Below, in pieces: positions 21,935 to 33,200 of a DNA stretch of 64,000 bases. The notes beneath the pieces are model-generated. The model searched no databases and was not told where the DNA came from. It saw nothing but the letters and a program-made list of their open reading frames with translations. The first letter of the stretch is position 1, and each line of letters opens with the position of its first letter. A program made the translations under genes and the position numbers. The stretch comes from Amaurobius ferox (lineage: Eukaryota > Arthropoda > Arachnida > Araneae > Amaurobiidae): contig OX578142.1 in assembly GCA_951213105.1 (NCBI GenBank), positions 8,728,149 to 8,792,148 of the forward strand. The letters are read 5' to 3'.

Positions 21935-22372
21935 TTGGATTATGAATATATTCTTTTGAATGCCCTCGTCTTTAAGACTCATTACTAGTTTGTCTCTTAA
22001 CATAACTGATAAATTAATACCAAAATTACAGTTTCTAGAAAGCTTTTGCAATTCAGATATATATTTTGAAACTGACTCACCTTCTAACTGGTTACTTTTG
22101 TAGAATCTGTAACGTTCCATCATTTCAACAAGAGCCGGACTTAAGTAGTCGGTAAGCAACTTCATGATTTCTTCATAATTCAAATTAGAAGGTTTCCTCA
22201 GTGTGGCAAGATTCTTCAGTATTTTATACATAGGGGCTCCTATCGAACTTAGTAGCACTGCAACTTTTAATTCTTTAACTTCCTTCACTCAGAACAATGC
22301 TTCCATCCTCTCAATATACAATAGAAATTCTTCATCTGTGGAACAATGCGTATCGAACTGGCCCGACCCCAT
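21935..22372 (-). pseudogene. Ty3/Gypsy gag, 3'-truncated
   Basis: The reading starts at the ATG at 22372 (MGSGQFD...FLLYIERMEALF), meets a stop, and continues VKEVKELKVAVLLSSIGAPM, YKILKNLATLRKPSN and NQLEGESVSKYISELQKLS up to LRDKLVMSLKDEGIQKN. These are the usual landmarks of gag in Mag-like or K02A2.6-like Gypsy elements. The gag breaks off near 21935 and no pol follows. The 5' LTR lies immediately upstream at 22390-22539. The insertion is in the SEC13 intron, antisense to the gene. Confidence 0.85.
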
Positions 22373-22389
22373 CTTCGTCACCACTCTGC

Positions 22390-22539
22390 TGTGTATTTAT
22401 ACCGAGGAACAAGGAATAAGACACTCTCAGAACTCAACTACTTTTATTCACACACCTTACTTACAAGTGCAACATCTTTATAGCTGCCTTCGTAGAAGAC
22501 TTCAGTCTTGCATACTAGGCTGACATCATTTCGGTGACA
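22390..22539 (-). repeat. Short Gypsy 5' LTR
   Basis: On the minus strand the 150-bp block begins TGTCACCGAAATG and ends AAATACACA. It contains TATAAAGA and, further on, AATAAAAG, usable as TATA box and polyadenylation signal. It is followed by GCAGAGTGGTGACGAAG and then the gag ATG. A short LTR is typical of the Mag lineage. Boundaries are inferred from TG...CA; no second LTR is present. Confidence 0.65.
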
Positions 22540-22715
22540 TAATAGATTTGTGCATATGCCACAATTTGTTTGAAATTTTTGGTGTGCTGTGGTAATTTTA
22601 CAGTAAAGGAACCAGAGGCAACACCCAGAGTAATTTTTAGGATTGCAAGTATCTTTTCATTTAGAAAACATTGTTGATTCTAAACATGTTTAGCCAAAAT
22701 AGTGTACCCCACACA

Positions 22716-22859
22716 TTTAGGGTCTGTCAAAGGAATTTATTTAGGGCATATCAAAAGAGATTATTTAGGGCATATCAAAAGAGAATCTTTAGGGTATATC
22801 AAAAGAAATTATTTAGCACATATTAAAATAGCTTATTTAAGGCATGTTATGCCTGCACA
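22716..22859. repeat. 24-bp tandem repeat, about six units
   Basis: Units start at 22716, 22740, 22764, 22788, 22812 and 22836 with the consensus TTTAGGGCATATCAAAAGAG plus four bases. The outer units are more diverged than the central ones. Confidence 0.9.
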
Positions 22860-23878
22860 GAGGGCCAAAGGCATATTTTGACAGAAACACAAAACACTTT
22901 CTGACACTTTGCAGTGTCGTTAGTTAAGTCAAGTATGTAAAATCATCTTTCAGTGGACAGCATGTGTGTAAATTTTAATAAACATCAACTGTAACTAAAA
23001 AAAGATTTTGTTATTTGGAAAAGAGGAGAAGGTGCAAGTAATATACAGGAGAGTGTTTTCTGACCTAGATACTTCTGAGAATGGCTGCTTAAGAAAAATT
23101 AGAGCACATTTACGCTCACACACCACTACTTGTACAGCAGTGGCGTAGCATCCATTGAGGCTAAAAAGCTGAGCCTCCCCTGTTTAAAATCTAGTTTAAA
23201 GAATTATTTAAACATACTTTTATTTATTATAATTTTTTAAATAACTTTGTGAATATATATGTATTATTTAGAAAATTGTTACTTTTTACTTGCTTAAAGT
23301 GACACATTTGAAAGTATTTTTCCCATTAAAATGCATATTTTAATGTTTTAGAAGTTGAAATCATTCAGCCTTCGTGGTCTATATGGAGAAACATGCTATT
23401 AGAAACACCCAATTGTTAAACTCCTCCCTAGCTGATTAACAAATATGGAAGCCAGCTTACAGAAAGGTGTGACTATTGCTTCCTCCATTTTCAACCCTTT
23501 AAACAAACAATAATTGGATGTGGGATGTGACGTTTCATCAATGATCGATAGGTGATGATAGGTACTTTGGAAGATACTCCATTTTGGGTCAAACATGATT
23601 CTATTAATTAATATTCACAGAAAATAATCATTATTTGTAATACTAAAGAATTTGAGCCATTTTTCATGAATAACCTAGCATTTACCTAGCTTTAAACAAT
23701 ATCCAGATGAAGAACTATACTAATAATGACTACCATTAAATTTAACTAGTTTGCAAAGTAGATCTAGCTCTTTATATCGGCATCAGTATGATGAAGTATC
23801 AATTTACGTATTTGGGAATTTTAGAATGAATAAATCTGATTTCCCTTTTAAAATCCCATGTTACACAATGTTAGACTA
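22860..23878. other. SEC13-side flank, no gene seen
   Basis: About 1 kb of AT-rich sequence. CAGTGGCGTAGC at 23141-23152 is a form often found at hAT ends, but no partner was seen. Confidence 0.35.
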
Positions 23879-24693
23879 TGTAAAAGAAAACTTGGATATT
23901 TCTGAAGTCGAGAGCAGAATTGTGCAATGGTAAAAGAAAAAAGCTCATGAGTCAAGCTAATCAACAGAATCTATGTTTATTCATAAATGCATAATTTTGC
24001 TAAATTACAGTGATGTGCTGCTATAAGCATTTGCAGCGTAACATATTTATAAGTTGCATAGAGTTGAAGAAACACGAGGTTTGTTTTGGAAACATCAATA
24101 TCGACAGATTTAAATTTACCTTTATATGTCATTCAGCTTCCACCTCGTGCAGGTCATATATTGGAACACAGACAAAAACTTTTCTGATACATTACAGTTG
24201 AATCTTTCGAACTATGAATGGTCGACATCCTTTAAGTTTAAAAGCATAAATATCACCGATGTTTAACTTGTGACAAAAACTGTCACTCACAGACAAATAC
24301 ATCTGAATAGGAACTTTCAATCCTTCAACACCATCATCGTCTAATGCTTAGACATTTTATCATAAAACCATCATACAAGATCGAATGATCGATCTACAGA
24401 ATACCAATAACACAGATCTTTAATACAGATCTACAATATACTTATATTTCCATAGTGAACTTCTTATATACATTGAGATGGGTACCTACCAAAATACCAC
24501 ATCATCTGGGTCCACCCCAAAATATGTAAATGAGTTTGTGTATGCATCGGATATTCAATTTGAATGAAGACTTCTGCTGAAAGAATGCCATGAGTCACTC
24601 CCGAGAACGAAGTAAGTGGTTCAAAATTAAAATTGAGTTTCTGAACATCGATCAGGGGAATGGTGAATCACGATGTTTGTTTACATTCTTACA
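23879..24693 (-). repeat. 3' LTR of Copia A
   Basis: 815 bp, roughly 90% identical by eye to 32303-33200. On the minus strand it begins TGTAAGAATGTAAAC and ends TTTTCTTTTACA. A purine tract (GAGGGAGCC) lies immediately upstream at 24698-24710 as the plus-strand primer site. Open frames at 24010-24201 and 24590-24784 within or near it are not genes. Confidence 0.85.
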
Positions 24694-25726
24694 GCAATCG
24701 GCTCCCTCATGCAAATCATTAAATTCGACACATACACATGTACACTCAAAAAATTTTAATGTCAAATTCTCAGTATGTCATTAAATTATAATGATAGATA
24801 CAATAAGAATTAGCTTTAGTTTTTAAAAATACTTCAGTAACAACAATATCAAAATTTAAGTATACACATAACATTATATAACATCAAGTATAATCATAAT
24901 CAAATTTCTATTGAGTTTTATGTATAACCATTAATTAGAGTCATGAAATTTAGGTATAATTGTAAAGCTAAAATAATCTTTAAGAAATTTGAATTGTAGA
25001 AAATTTTAAGTATAAACATTTAACTTTTAAGAAACATTAGAATTTAAGTATAAACATGTTAAGTAGTTAACATTTAAATCTAAGTATAAACAAGTTAATA
25101 GCCAACATTTAAATTTAAGTATAAACATGTTAATAGCCAACATTTAAATTTAAGTATAAACATATTAATAGTTAACTTTTAACTTTGTGCATAAACATTA
25201 AATTTTTGTAACTTTAAATTTAGCTATAAACATATTGATTTTAAGTCATTTAAATTTAAGTATAATCAATTAATATTTCAGTTTGAATTTAGGTATAATA
25301 TGTTTTAGTGTCAAAATTCAATTACAGTATGCAATTTAAAAATACTAGTAGTTTGAATCAAAATGCTAAAATTACTAAAGATTTCTTCATCACACATAAT
25401 GAAACACATTAGCAAACAAAAAATGCATTTGTGGAATTAAAAGAATGGTATATATATATATATATTGTAGCAAGGAACATTAAAAGTGACATCAATACAT
25501 TGTTTAAACACACATATGCAACTAAACTGCTAAGTGTAAGAGTTTTAAAAATAGTGGATATATATACAAAAACATGTAGGGCATAGAAAGCACATCAACA
25601 CCTTAATTTATACTCAAATGACAATTTAACTTTGTACAATGAGGTAGAAGTAAATTATAATGTATTTTATATAATTGTATCTTCATATCAATTTTTAATG
25701 TTTTAGAAAGTTTAAAGTTTTAAAAA
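24694..25726 (-). repeat. Copia A 3' non-coding region with 35-bp repeats
   Basis: The long AT-rich region between RNase H and the 3' LTR contains many copies of a TTAAGTATAAACAT motif. At about 25040-25185 they form a regular 35-bp tandem (GTATAAACATGTTAATAGCC plus 15 bases). A (TA)n run sits at 25449-25466. The same motif fills the matching region of Copia B (42300-42900). Confidence 0.75.
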
Positions 25727-26145
25727 TCAAATTTTAAATACTTTATTACATAATTTTAGAATTCTATCTTTAGTCCTGGGTTTAGTGAAGTAATCTGCAC
25801 CATTATCTTTGCTATTCACAAAATTAACTTTAAATGACTCCGTTATAACCAAACTTCTCAAAAAATGATATTTGACATCTATATGTTTAGTTCGATGATT
25901 TTCTATTGGGGAATTTATAGCTGCCTGGTTATCACCAAAAATTATACTTTTGCTTTTGTTAAATTTTAACCCTATTTGGTAGCATTCCTCAATAATATTT
26001 TGCATCCAGATCATTTCTTTGGCAGCTTCAGTTAATGATACATATTCAGCTTCCATAGTGGATAGGCTTTCGCATTTATGTTTGAAGGTACGCCATTATA
26101 CAGGTACTTTATCTGCAAAAAACATCATACCCCCTAATGATACTC
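25727..26145 (-). pseudogene. Copia A RNase H
   Basis: The 109-codon frame opens MEAEYVSLTEAAKEMIWMQN, the classic Copia RNase H motif. It continues with IIFGDNQAAINSPIENHRTK and HIDVKYHFLRSLV and ends LKLCNKVF. The key D (GDNQAA) and H (KHIDVKYHF) are present. Upstream residues in a shifted frame (FKHKCESLST) link it to the RT part. Confidence 0.9.
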
Positions 26146-26152
26146 GATCATC

Positions 26153-27617
26153 TCAATTGGCTGCAAAATAAGAGTCTGAATAACAATTCAAATTAAGTTC
26201 ACTAATTTTTGACAGATTTAACGTGTAATTTTTAGTTTTGTCTAAATAACCCAATAATTTTAATAGGCCATCCCAATGTTTTATACCTGGATTCTCTGGA
26301 AACTGAGATAGTAAATTTACTACATAGCACAAATCAGGTCGTGTCCTACTAGAAATGAAACTTGGGCATCCTATCAAACTTCTGTAAGGAATATTTTTCA
26401 TTTGGTTTAACTTCTCACAAGTGCCAGGACAAACTATTTTACTCAGAATGTAACCTTTTGCAATGGGAAGCGAAATAATTAGATATTTAAACTGCTTAAA
26501 TTTTTCACAAACCTTTTCAATATACTGTTTCTGATGTATATAGAACATGTGATCTTTTTCCTCAAATTCTACACCTGACAATTTTTTGAAAGATGACACT
26601 TTAATATCAAATTTGTCATTTAACATTGAAACTACAAAATCTATATCCTTTTGATATTTTGAAAATAAAATGATATTGTCCACATAAACTAATATAAGTA
26701 CTTAAATATATATATATATATAACAGCAATTACACCATTTAAGTTTTATAAATTTCAATTTCTTAAACATGGAATCTAGTTCCACAAAGCAGTCCCTACC
26801 ACTTTGGTAAAGACCATAAATTGCCTTATTTAACATATATACATAATCTTGGTACTTATTATTAATAAAACCTTGTGGCTTCTTATGTAAATTTTATATT
26901 TCAATTTGGCATATAAGTAAACACATTTTATATCAAGTTGAAGATGCATCCAACCAAGCATACTGACAAGGATAGTGAAAAATAATCTGATCACACTGAA
27001 ATTAACAGCTGGACTGAATACTTCGTCATATGTGCCACCCTTTTCCTGTGTATACCTTTGAGCTACTAGCCTTGCTTTAAATCGCTTGATTTCCCTTTTT
27101 TCATCTCTTTTTAGAGTATAAACCCATCGACTGCCTATTATTTTTGCTGAAGGAGGTGCAGGAACTAACTCCCAGACATCTCTTTCTTACATAACTTTAA
27201 TTTCCTCAGTCATGGCATTACTCCATTCAGTTGCTTGGGGTGATTTGAGGGTGGCTTTATAATTGTTGGGTATGTTAATTTCGACATTACTAGTTTCTGG
27301 CTTGTTAACTTTTTTTATCCATTGCTTTTACCTTCCCTGAAGTTAAACAGGTTTTGATTATATTAAATATTATTTTTATTACAATATTTTCTCACATCAT
27401 TATGGGATCTAAGCCTTTTTCTACTGTCCCCCCTAACATAATAGCATACATCTATTCTACTACCATCAGCTCTTGGGATGACTTCGCGATCCCAATGCAT
27501 GTCAAAACAGGGAATCAGGTTGGAATCCACTAGAGTGTCCGTTTCCTCACTGTCTTTGGATAAACCGTTGTCAGTGTCTGTACGCCCTCCTACTTTTTCA
27601 CCTGTTTTCTTAGCCAC
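26153..27617 (-). pseudogene. Copia A reverse transcriptase and IN-RT linker
   Basis: The linker piece (27617-27363) ends in DVCYYVRGDSRKRLRSHNDV. The RT N-terminus (27330-26900) is readable in broken frames: SNHPKQLNGVMP, RWVYTLKRDEK-like and ARLVAQRYTQEKG-like segments. The 26683-26153 frame carries the catalytic-box region as VDNIILFSK (YVDD became YVDN), followed by KLSGVEFEEKDHMFYIHQKQ, YRSLIGCPSFISSRTRPDL and CYSDSYFAAN. Frameshifts, stops and the altered box show loss of function. Confidence 0.88.
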
Positions 27618-28304
27618 TCACTCCTCATCAGAGCCTGTAAAATAGCGATCTGGGGTTACCTTAAAGGTGACAGTATTGGGATTACTTTTACCTTTAATTT
27701 CTTTTGTGTCCAGGATGCTTTCCCCTGCTTCTATGCTTTCCTCAAACTTGAGGTTACTAGTTTCAATTGCGTTTTCTCCTCTTTTATCAGTACCCGGTAG
27801 CCTATTGTACCCGTGGCATAACCCACCATTATCCCTTCTTGGGGTTTCATATCAAATGTTCTTAACTGTTTGGGTTTTCCCACATAAACTTTTCTGAAAA
27901 TCTTTAAATGTTTTACTGAGGGTTTGTGTCCACTGTAGAGTTCGAGAGGTGTTTTCATTTTAAATTTATGACAAATTCTATTCTTAACATATGAAAAGCA
28001 CAAGATTGCAGCTGCCCATAATTTTTCACTAACTTTACTGTCACTAAGCATAGCCTTTACACAATCAAGAGCAGTGAGAATAAATCTTTCCGAGAGCCCA
28101 TTTTTTTGTGGTGTATAAATATTAATTCTCTCTGCCTTAATCCCCTGTTTGCTTAAGTAAGTTTTGAATTGATTATTGCAAAACTCCATACCGCAATCCG
28201 TTCTAATAGTTAGAATCTTTCTTTTCAAAAGTCTTTCTTCCCTAATTTGAAATTCTTTGAAAATCTCAAATATATAAGTTGGTATCATGTCTGATTTCAA
28301 ACAA

Positions 28305-28965
28305 ATAAAATTAAGGACACAACTTTAGACAGAAGGTCTTTTATTAAAACTTCTTATAAGACGTACAAAGGAAAAAATGCCAGAGCACTTTCGAGCGTTA
28401 ATACTGTCTTCATCAGTGGCTACATGGAAAGTAAATAGGATCGTTTATATATAGACACCAGTAATATAGCAAATTTGCATAAATAAATATAAAATTAGTA
28501 AATGAACAGGCGATTATCCAAGAAATATACACAAAAAATATAAAATATTTTAAACTGATTCAAAATGCAAGTATATTGCTAGAAAAGTACAATTAAATAT
28601 TATTACAGGAAAAATGCAAATTCGAAAAGGACAGTCAAGCCCGATCTTTATGAGAGTGACGTCAAAGATAACTATGAAGAGACTTGAATTGCATAGAGTC
28701 GAGAATGAGTCGCCAAGCATAACTTAAAATTTGAACGGGGTCAAAATTACAAATCAATGCACAGTAGATATAAATAAAAAGGGATTTATAAAGGAGAATA
28801 TTACGTGGGTTATTACAACGTATTAAAAGGAAATTTTTTTTCAAAAACTGGCAGAAAATTATCATTAACAACATATTGAGCAAGAGCCATAGAAAGTTTA
28901 CCACTTTTGACATCACGAGCGTGTTCTGCTAAACGGATGCTAACAATAAATGCCAATCTGAAATA
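28305..28965 (-). mobile_element. Penelope-like element 3' end inside Copia integrase
   Basis: The insert splits the integrase after LKQKSD and before KSDMIP. On the minus strand it begins with the C-terminal part of a GIY-YIG endonuclease (28960-28813: IRLAEHARDVKSGKLSMALA then QYVVNDNFLPVF) and then runs through a non-coding tail. Near its end it has CTGATGA ... CGAAAG (28416-28388), the conserved core letters of the hammerhead-like motif described in Penelope elements. The reverse transcriptase is missing through 5' truncation. Confidence 0.7.
28385..28425 (-). ncRNA. Hammerhead-ribozyme-like core in Penelope tail
   Basis: CTGATGA (28416-28410) is followed after 17 nt by GAAA (28392-28389), matching the two conserved single-stranded blocks of a hammerhead. 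The stem II between them (AGACAGTATTAACGCTC) is not a clean helix, and a stem III with a UH cleavage site was not established. It is a degenerate candidate only. Confidence 0.3.
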
Positions 28966-29294
28966 CGTCCGATTTTTGTTTTAAGAAATACACAGAAACT
29001 TTTCTACTATAATCATCTGTGATTGAGAGAAAGTATTTGTTACCACCCAATGACTAATAAGGCATTGCACTTACATGCATGTGTAATAATTCCAAAGGTT
29101 TAGTGGATAAATCCTATCTATAGGTTTGTAAGTTACCCTTTTAGTTTTGGCTAGTTTGCAGTGTTTGCAATTCAATCTACTGAACTTAAATTTTGGAAGT
29201 CCTTTGACAACCGAAACTTTGCTTGTCTGAAATAGATAATCAATGTTGAAATGACAATATCTCTTATGCCAAAGTTTAGTGTTACTGTTTGACT

Positions 29295-30036
29295 ATTTGC
29301 AATTTATAAAGCAGCTGAGCAAATTTATATAAAGGATTATAGTGAGGTACACATCTTCACTGATTCAAAATCAACTTTAACATCTCTAAATTCCTATAAT
29401 ATTCAAAATAGGATGATTGCAGCAATCAAGGACAAAGTTATTAATTATGAAGGCAGAATATATCTTCATTGGGTAAAAGCCCACATTGGTATCAGTGGTA
29501 ATGAAGAGGCAGATATAAGAGCAAAAAGGGCCACTCCATTGAACTCCATAGATTATACATTTAAATTATCCAAAGACCAAATTAAGGATCTGATCTATAA
29601 GCACAGCATTAAGTGCTGGCAGGATAGGTGGGATTCCATCGAAGAAGGTAGAGTTCTCAACTCCCACATACCAAAAGTGACTACTAAAAGAATCATGGGT
29701 AATGTCTACATCAATCAAGTATTGACAGAACATGGATGCTTTAAGAAGTACCAGCATAGATTCTTTGGTAAAACTGATACTTGCTTTTGTGAGAAGGATA
29801 CAAGCACAGCTAAACATAGCATATACGATTGTGAATTGTGGGATAATATCAGAAATATGTATTTTCCCCAAAACTATAAAGAGGTTGCAACCATAAACTT
29901 GTGCAAAGGGCCTAAATCCAAGAAGAGTATTATCCAGATAATTTCTAATCTTTTCTCTAGAGCGAGGTACTCTAATTCATTAAAAATGTTTGGAAATTGT
30001 ATATATTTTGCTTTTGTACCATTAAGCAAATGGTAG
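29295..30036 (+). pseudogene. LINE RNase H/C-terminal fragment in Copia A
   Basis: The reading begins AIYKAAEQIYIKDYSEVHIF near 29299 and continues TDSKSTLTSLNSY. The open 207-codon frame has LHWVKAHIGISGNEEADIRA, a typical LINE RNase H end, and a C-terminal C/H cluster (CFCEKDTSTAKHSIYDC). It ends at TAG 30034-30036. It is 5'-truncated, as expected of target-primed reverse transcription, and is opposite in orientation to the host Copia. Its family differs from both LINE-1 and LINE-2. Confidence 0.85.
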
Positions 30037-30715
30037 TTATTTTATCTTATAAGTTTAAGATATTTGGCTATAAATATATTTTATCCAAGTTAAAGTATAA
30101 GTACATGTATAAAGTTGATTTATATTATATGGATAATGTTAAGACGATATGTGGCATTCCTATATTTGTACTGTAAATAAGATTTGTATATAGATAATGA
30201 AATTTTGATACCTTGATAATGGACTTTTGAGAGTTTGAAATATATTATTGTAAAATTGATCCATGTTGATGTGAAGTATGAAGTGCATGTATATAAGAGG
30301 TTTTTTAGGATTGGTTATTATTTTGGTGGAAACTTGTTAACTTTGTTGTAGAAGATTTGCTTAGCCTGCAATGGCCCTTTGTAGGAGCGAGTTGCTCCAA
30401 ATGCTTTATTAATAAAGTTGTTGGGATCCATTCAGAGGATGAATCACTTCTGGTCGCAGGAGTTGGTTTTGCGGTTTTTGGTTTTTTGACCGAAAGTTTC
30501 GTTGTTAGTGATGAGCGGTTTTCAGCGAGTGCTATAGTCATTCCGCCTGGTTGCTTTGCGACTCTGATGGCTCGAGGGGCTTGTGTGCAGAGTGTCCTTG
30601 GTGCACTACCACAACAATGGAATTTTCTTTTCTGGATACCTACGGTAGGGCGGAGATTAAGGTTGCCATTTGACTCAGTAAATGAGCTATTAGGTTTACT
30701 TTTGTAAATACTAAA
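30037..30715. other. 3' part of inserted LINE plus unassigned segment
   Basis: AT-rich 3' UTR-like sequence to about 30300, then a GC-richer block to 30715. That block has a + frame of 116 codons (30357-30707) and a Lys/Thr/Pro-rich minus frame (about 30690-30305, with KKPKTAKPTPATRSDSSSEW). The minus frame looks somewhat like a LINE ORF1 N-terminus, but I cannot identify either. Copia sequence resumes at about 30715. Confidence 0.35.
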
Positions 30716-31330
30716 CTTTTCATTTATCTGTGTACTTTACCTTTCTAGAATTATTCAGACTTTTTACTTTTACTTTTTGGAGTTTCTTTATTGTTTGATA
30801 CTTTATCCTGATCTTTTAAATTTTTGAATTTTTTGTTATTTTCTTTATCTCTACTTCCTGATTTGCTATCTCTACCTTTATGATCCTTGATATCATTTGA
30901 ACTATTTAGTTAATACTGGGGTTTTAAGAAATATAATCCTTCCTTCCTTTTAGCATAAAAATACTTTTTCCCATTTGGTGTATAGAACCATAGTACCCCT
31001 TTTGCCCCATAAAAATTACAGTTATTCTCTTCTAGTACTGAAGCTGCTAGAAGGTTATGATGTAATTTGGGGAAAAACATTACATCATGCAATACGATAT
31101 CTTTTCTTTGGTCATTTACAACTATAAACATTTTGACTGTCCCTATAGCTTCAACTGGGCTTTCAACATTTTCTACTGCCAGCGACATGGAAATACCTTC
31201 CAATTCTTCAAATTTTGAAAACAGATTAATGTTATTACAGAAATGACGCTTGGCAGCAGTGTCTAACCCAGTTGAACTTATCAACTGGTTCGACAGCAAA
31301 ACTGACTTTAATATTTGATTCAACATTTAA
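30716..31330 (-). pseudogene. Copia A protease and charged linker
   Basis: Protease-like residues STGLDTAAKRHFCNNINLFS stand where Copia proteases have the catalytic DSGA and a following RHxC. The text continues VESPVEAIGTVKMFIV, VMFFPKLHHNLLAASVLEEN and YFYAKRKEGLYFLKPQY. A Lys/Ser/Asn/Asp-rich stretch (30895-30760) follows. The catalytic triad is altered (LDTAA). Confidence 0.85.
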
Positions 31331-32110
31331 CTCAACAATACTGGTTACATTTTTAGTTTTCAATTTTAAACAATTTTTTATAATAGGACCCATTTTCTTA
31401 CATGAATAACAGGGTCCAATTTGTGTTACTTTGGATTTCATTTTGGCATTAAAATTTCTAGATAAATTATTACACTTAGATATATTTTTACTCTTACAAG
31501 ATACAGAATAAGCTGAATTTTCACTCGCATGAAGGTCCTGGTTCTGTTGTTTTAAACAACCTTCTTCTGCGGAAAGTTCTGGCAGGATCTTGTCAAGGGT
31601 AAAGTCAGCTTCCGGCCATCTGTAGATTATTTGGACAATACCTCGGAATACATCAAGGAGGAATCGGGTGGCTTGGAATGCTACATATATATCGGCAACT
31701 GGATGCTTGACATCTTTCAATTTTGCTATGGCTTTCTTGAGGCGTGCACAGAATATATCCACATGCTCATTTTCGTCAGGACAAATGCTGAAGAACTCAT
31801 TGAACAGACGTACTGAATTTGCCCTTGTTGGTTCTTCAAAGTGGTCTTTTAACTTTTCCCAGGCATCCTCTGGATCAACCGTTATATTGATCACCTCTTG
31901 GTATTCGGGCGAAAGGCCATAAAGTAGCATAGATAATGCTTTGTCTCGTCTGCTCTTGAAATCATCTTATTCCCTTCATGATGTGGTTTTGTCTACTGGT
32001 TTAACAGTTCGATTGATAAATCCATAACATCCCTCAGCTTTCAGTGCAAATTACATACTGTTGCACCATGTTGCATAATTGTCCCTCATTAGTAGCATAG
32101 TCTTTACTGC
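31235..32110 (-). pseudogene. Copia A gag
   Basis: The N-terminal piece (about 32090-31960, broken) reads RDNYATWCNSM, FALKAEGCYGFIN and TVKPVDKTTS, a DUF4219-type start. The intact frame from 31930 continues MLLYGLSPEYQEVINI, WEKLKDHFEEPTRANSVRLF and LKDVKHPVADIYVAFQATRF. The zinc knuckle is CYSCKKMGPIIKNC, with the GH of the usual CCHC replaced by GP. The frame overlaps the protease, as in a single gag-pol. Confidence 0.88.
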
Positions 32111-32302
32111 ATCTATGGCCCACTTCGGTAACACACTTTTCCGATAGCGGTGAGACAGCTCAACTCATTACAGCAGCGATTGTTTACTTTCTGACGAGAC
32201 GACATAGGCAGCCCCCATCAATTAGACTCATTTGTCTTTCCTTCCTTTGGGCGTTTTAACTGGCCCGTAACGTAACCATTTATGCCTATTTATGTAACCC
32301 TA

Positions 32303-33200
32303 TGTAAAGGAAAATTTGGATATTTCTTAAGTCAAGAGCAGAATTGTACAGTGGTAAAAGAAAGAAGTTCATGAGTCAAGTTAACCAACAGAATCTATGT
32401 TTATTCATAAATGCATAATTTTGCCAAATTACAGTGGTGTGCTGCTATAAGCATTTGCAGCGTAACATATTTACAAGTTGCATAGAGTTGAAGAAACACA
32501 GGAGGTTCTTTTTGGAAACATCAATATCACCAGATTTAAATTTACCTATTATATGTCATTCAGCATCCACCTCGTGCAGGTCACATATTGGAACATGGAC
32601 AAAACCTTTTCTGATACATTACAATTGAATCTTTTGAACAATGAACGGTCGATATCTTTTAAGGTTAAAAGCATAGAAATCACCTGTGTTTAACTTGTGA
32701 CAAAGACCGTCACTCACAGACAAATACATCTGAATAGGAACTTTCAATCCTTCAACACCATCATTGTCTAATACTTTGGCATTCAGAAGACCATCATACA
32801 AGATCGAATGATCGATCTACAGAATACCAATAACACAGATCTTTGATACAGATCTCACTGATCACCTACTGATCATACTGATCACCAATATACTGATGTT
32901 TCCAAAGTGAACATCTTATATACATTGGGATGGGTACCTACAGATGGATGTGTACCTAGGGATGGGTACCTAGGGTACCTTGGGATGGGTACCTAGAATA
33001 CTACACCATCTGGGGTCTGCCTCAAAATATGTAAATGAGTTTGTGTACACACATCGGATATTCAATTTGAATGAAGACTTCTGTTGAAAGAATGCCGTGA
33101 ATTACTCCCAAGAATGAAGTAAGTGGTTCAAAAACAAAATTGAGTTTCTGAACATCGTTCAGAAGAATGGTGAATCACAATGTTTATTTACATTCTTCCA
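32303..33200 (-). repeat. 5' LTR of Copia A
   Basis: 898 bp. It is longer than the 3' LTR because of two local expansions: ACTGATCA-type repeats at 32855-32895 and four GGATGGGTACCTA-like repeats at 32928-33000. Frames at 32434-32693 are not genes. Confidence 0.85.

Larger units (their letters stand above)
27731..29294 (-). pseudogene. Copia A GAG_pre-integrase and integrase, split
   Basis: The GAG_pre-integrase part reads LWHKRYCHFNIDYLFQTSK and then GLPKFKFSRLNCKHCKLAKT (29290-29130). The integrase start follows with LSITDDYSRKVSVYFLKQKS (about 28990). It is cut by the Penelope insert and resumes at 28300 with KSDMIPTYIFEIFKEF, RTDCGMEFCNNQFKTYLSKQ, TPQKNGLSERF and LELYSGHKPSVKHLKIF. Catalytic D and E positions are visible in the second half (RTDCGMEF, NGLSE). 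Confidence 0.85.
23879..33200 (-). mobile_element. Copia element A with both LTRs, nested inserts
   Basis: Direct repeats 23879-24693 (3' LTR) and 32303-33200 (5' LTR) bound a minus-strand Copia element. The order is gag, protease, GAG_pre-integrase, integrase, RT and RNase H. It is interrupted by a LINE 3' fragment (about 29295-30715) and a Penelope 3' end (about 28305-28965). All domains carry stops and frameshifts. No matching 5-bp target duplication was found outside the LTRs. Confidence 0.88.

Noticed and set aside
22716..22859. CRISPR-like array
   Set aside because: Units are directly tandem at 24 bp with no spacers, and the context is eukaryotic.
23141..23152. CAGTGGCGTAGC as a hAT end
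   Set aside because: Only a 12-bp match and no second end or target duplication, so not listed as an element.
23751..23933. 60-codon frame left of the Copia A LTR
   Set aside because: It runs from unassigned flank into the LTR and has no motif.
30357..30707. 116-codon + frame as a gene
   Set aside because: It lies within nested transposon sequence, no motif is recognised, and the opposite strand is equally open.
29295..30715. Twin-priming inversion of the LINE insert
   Set aside because: The possibly inverted block lies at the 3' side rather than the 5' side, which does not fit twin priming.
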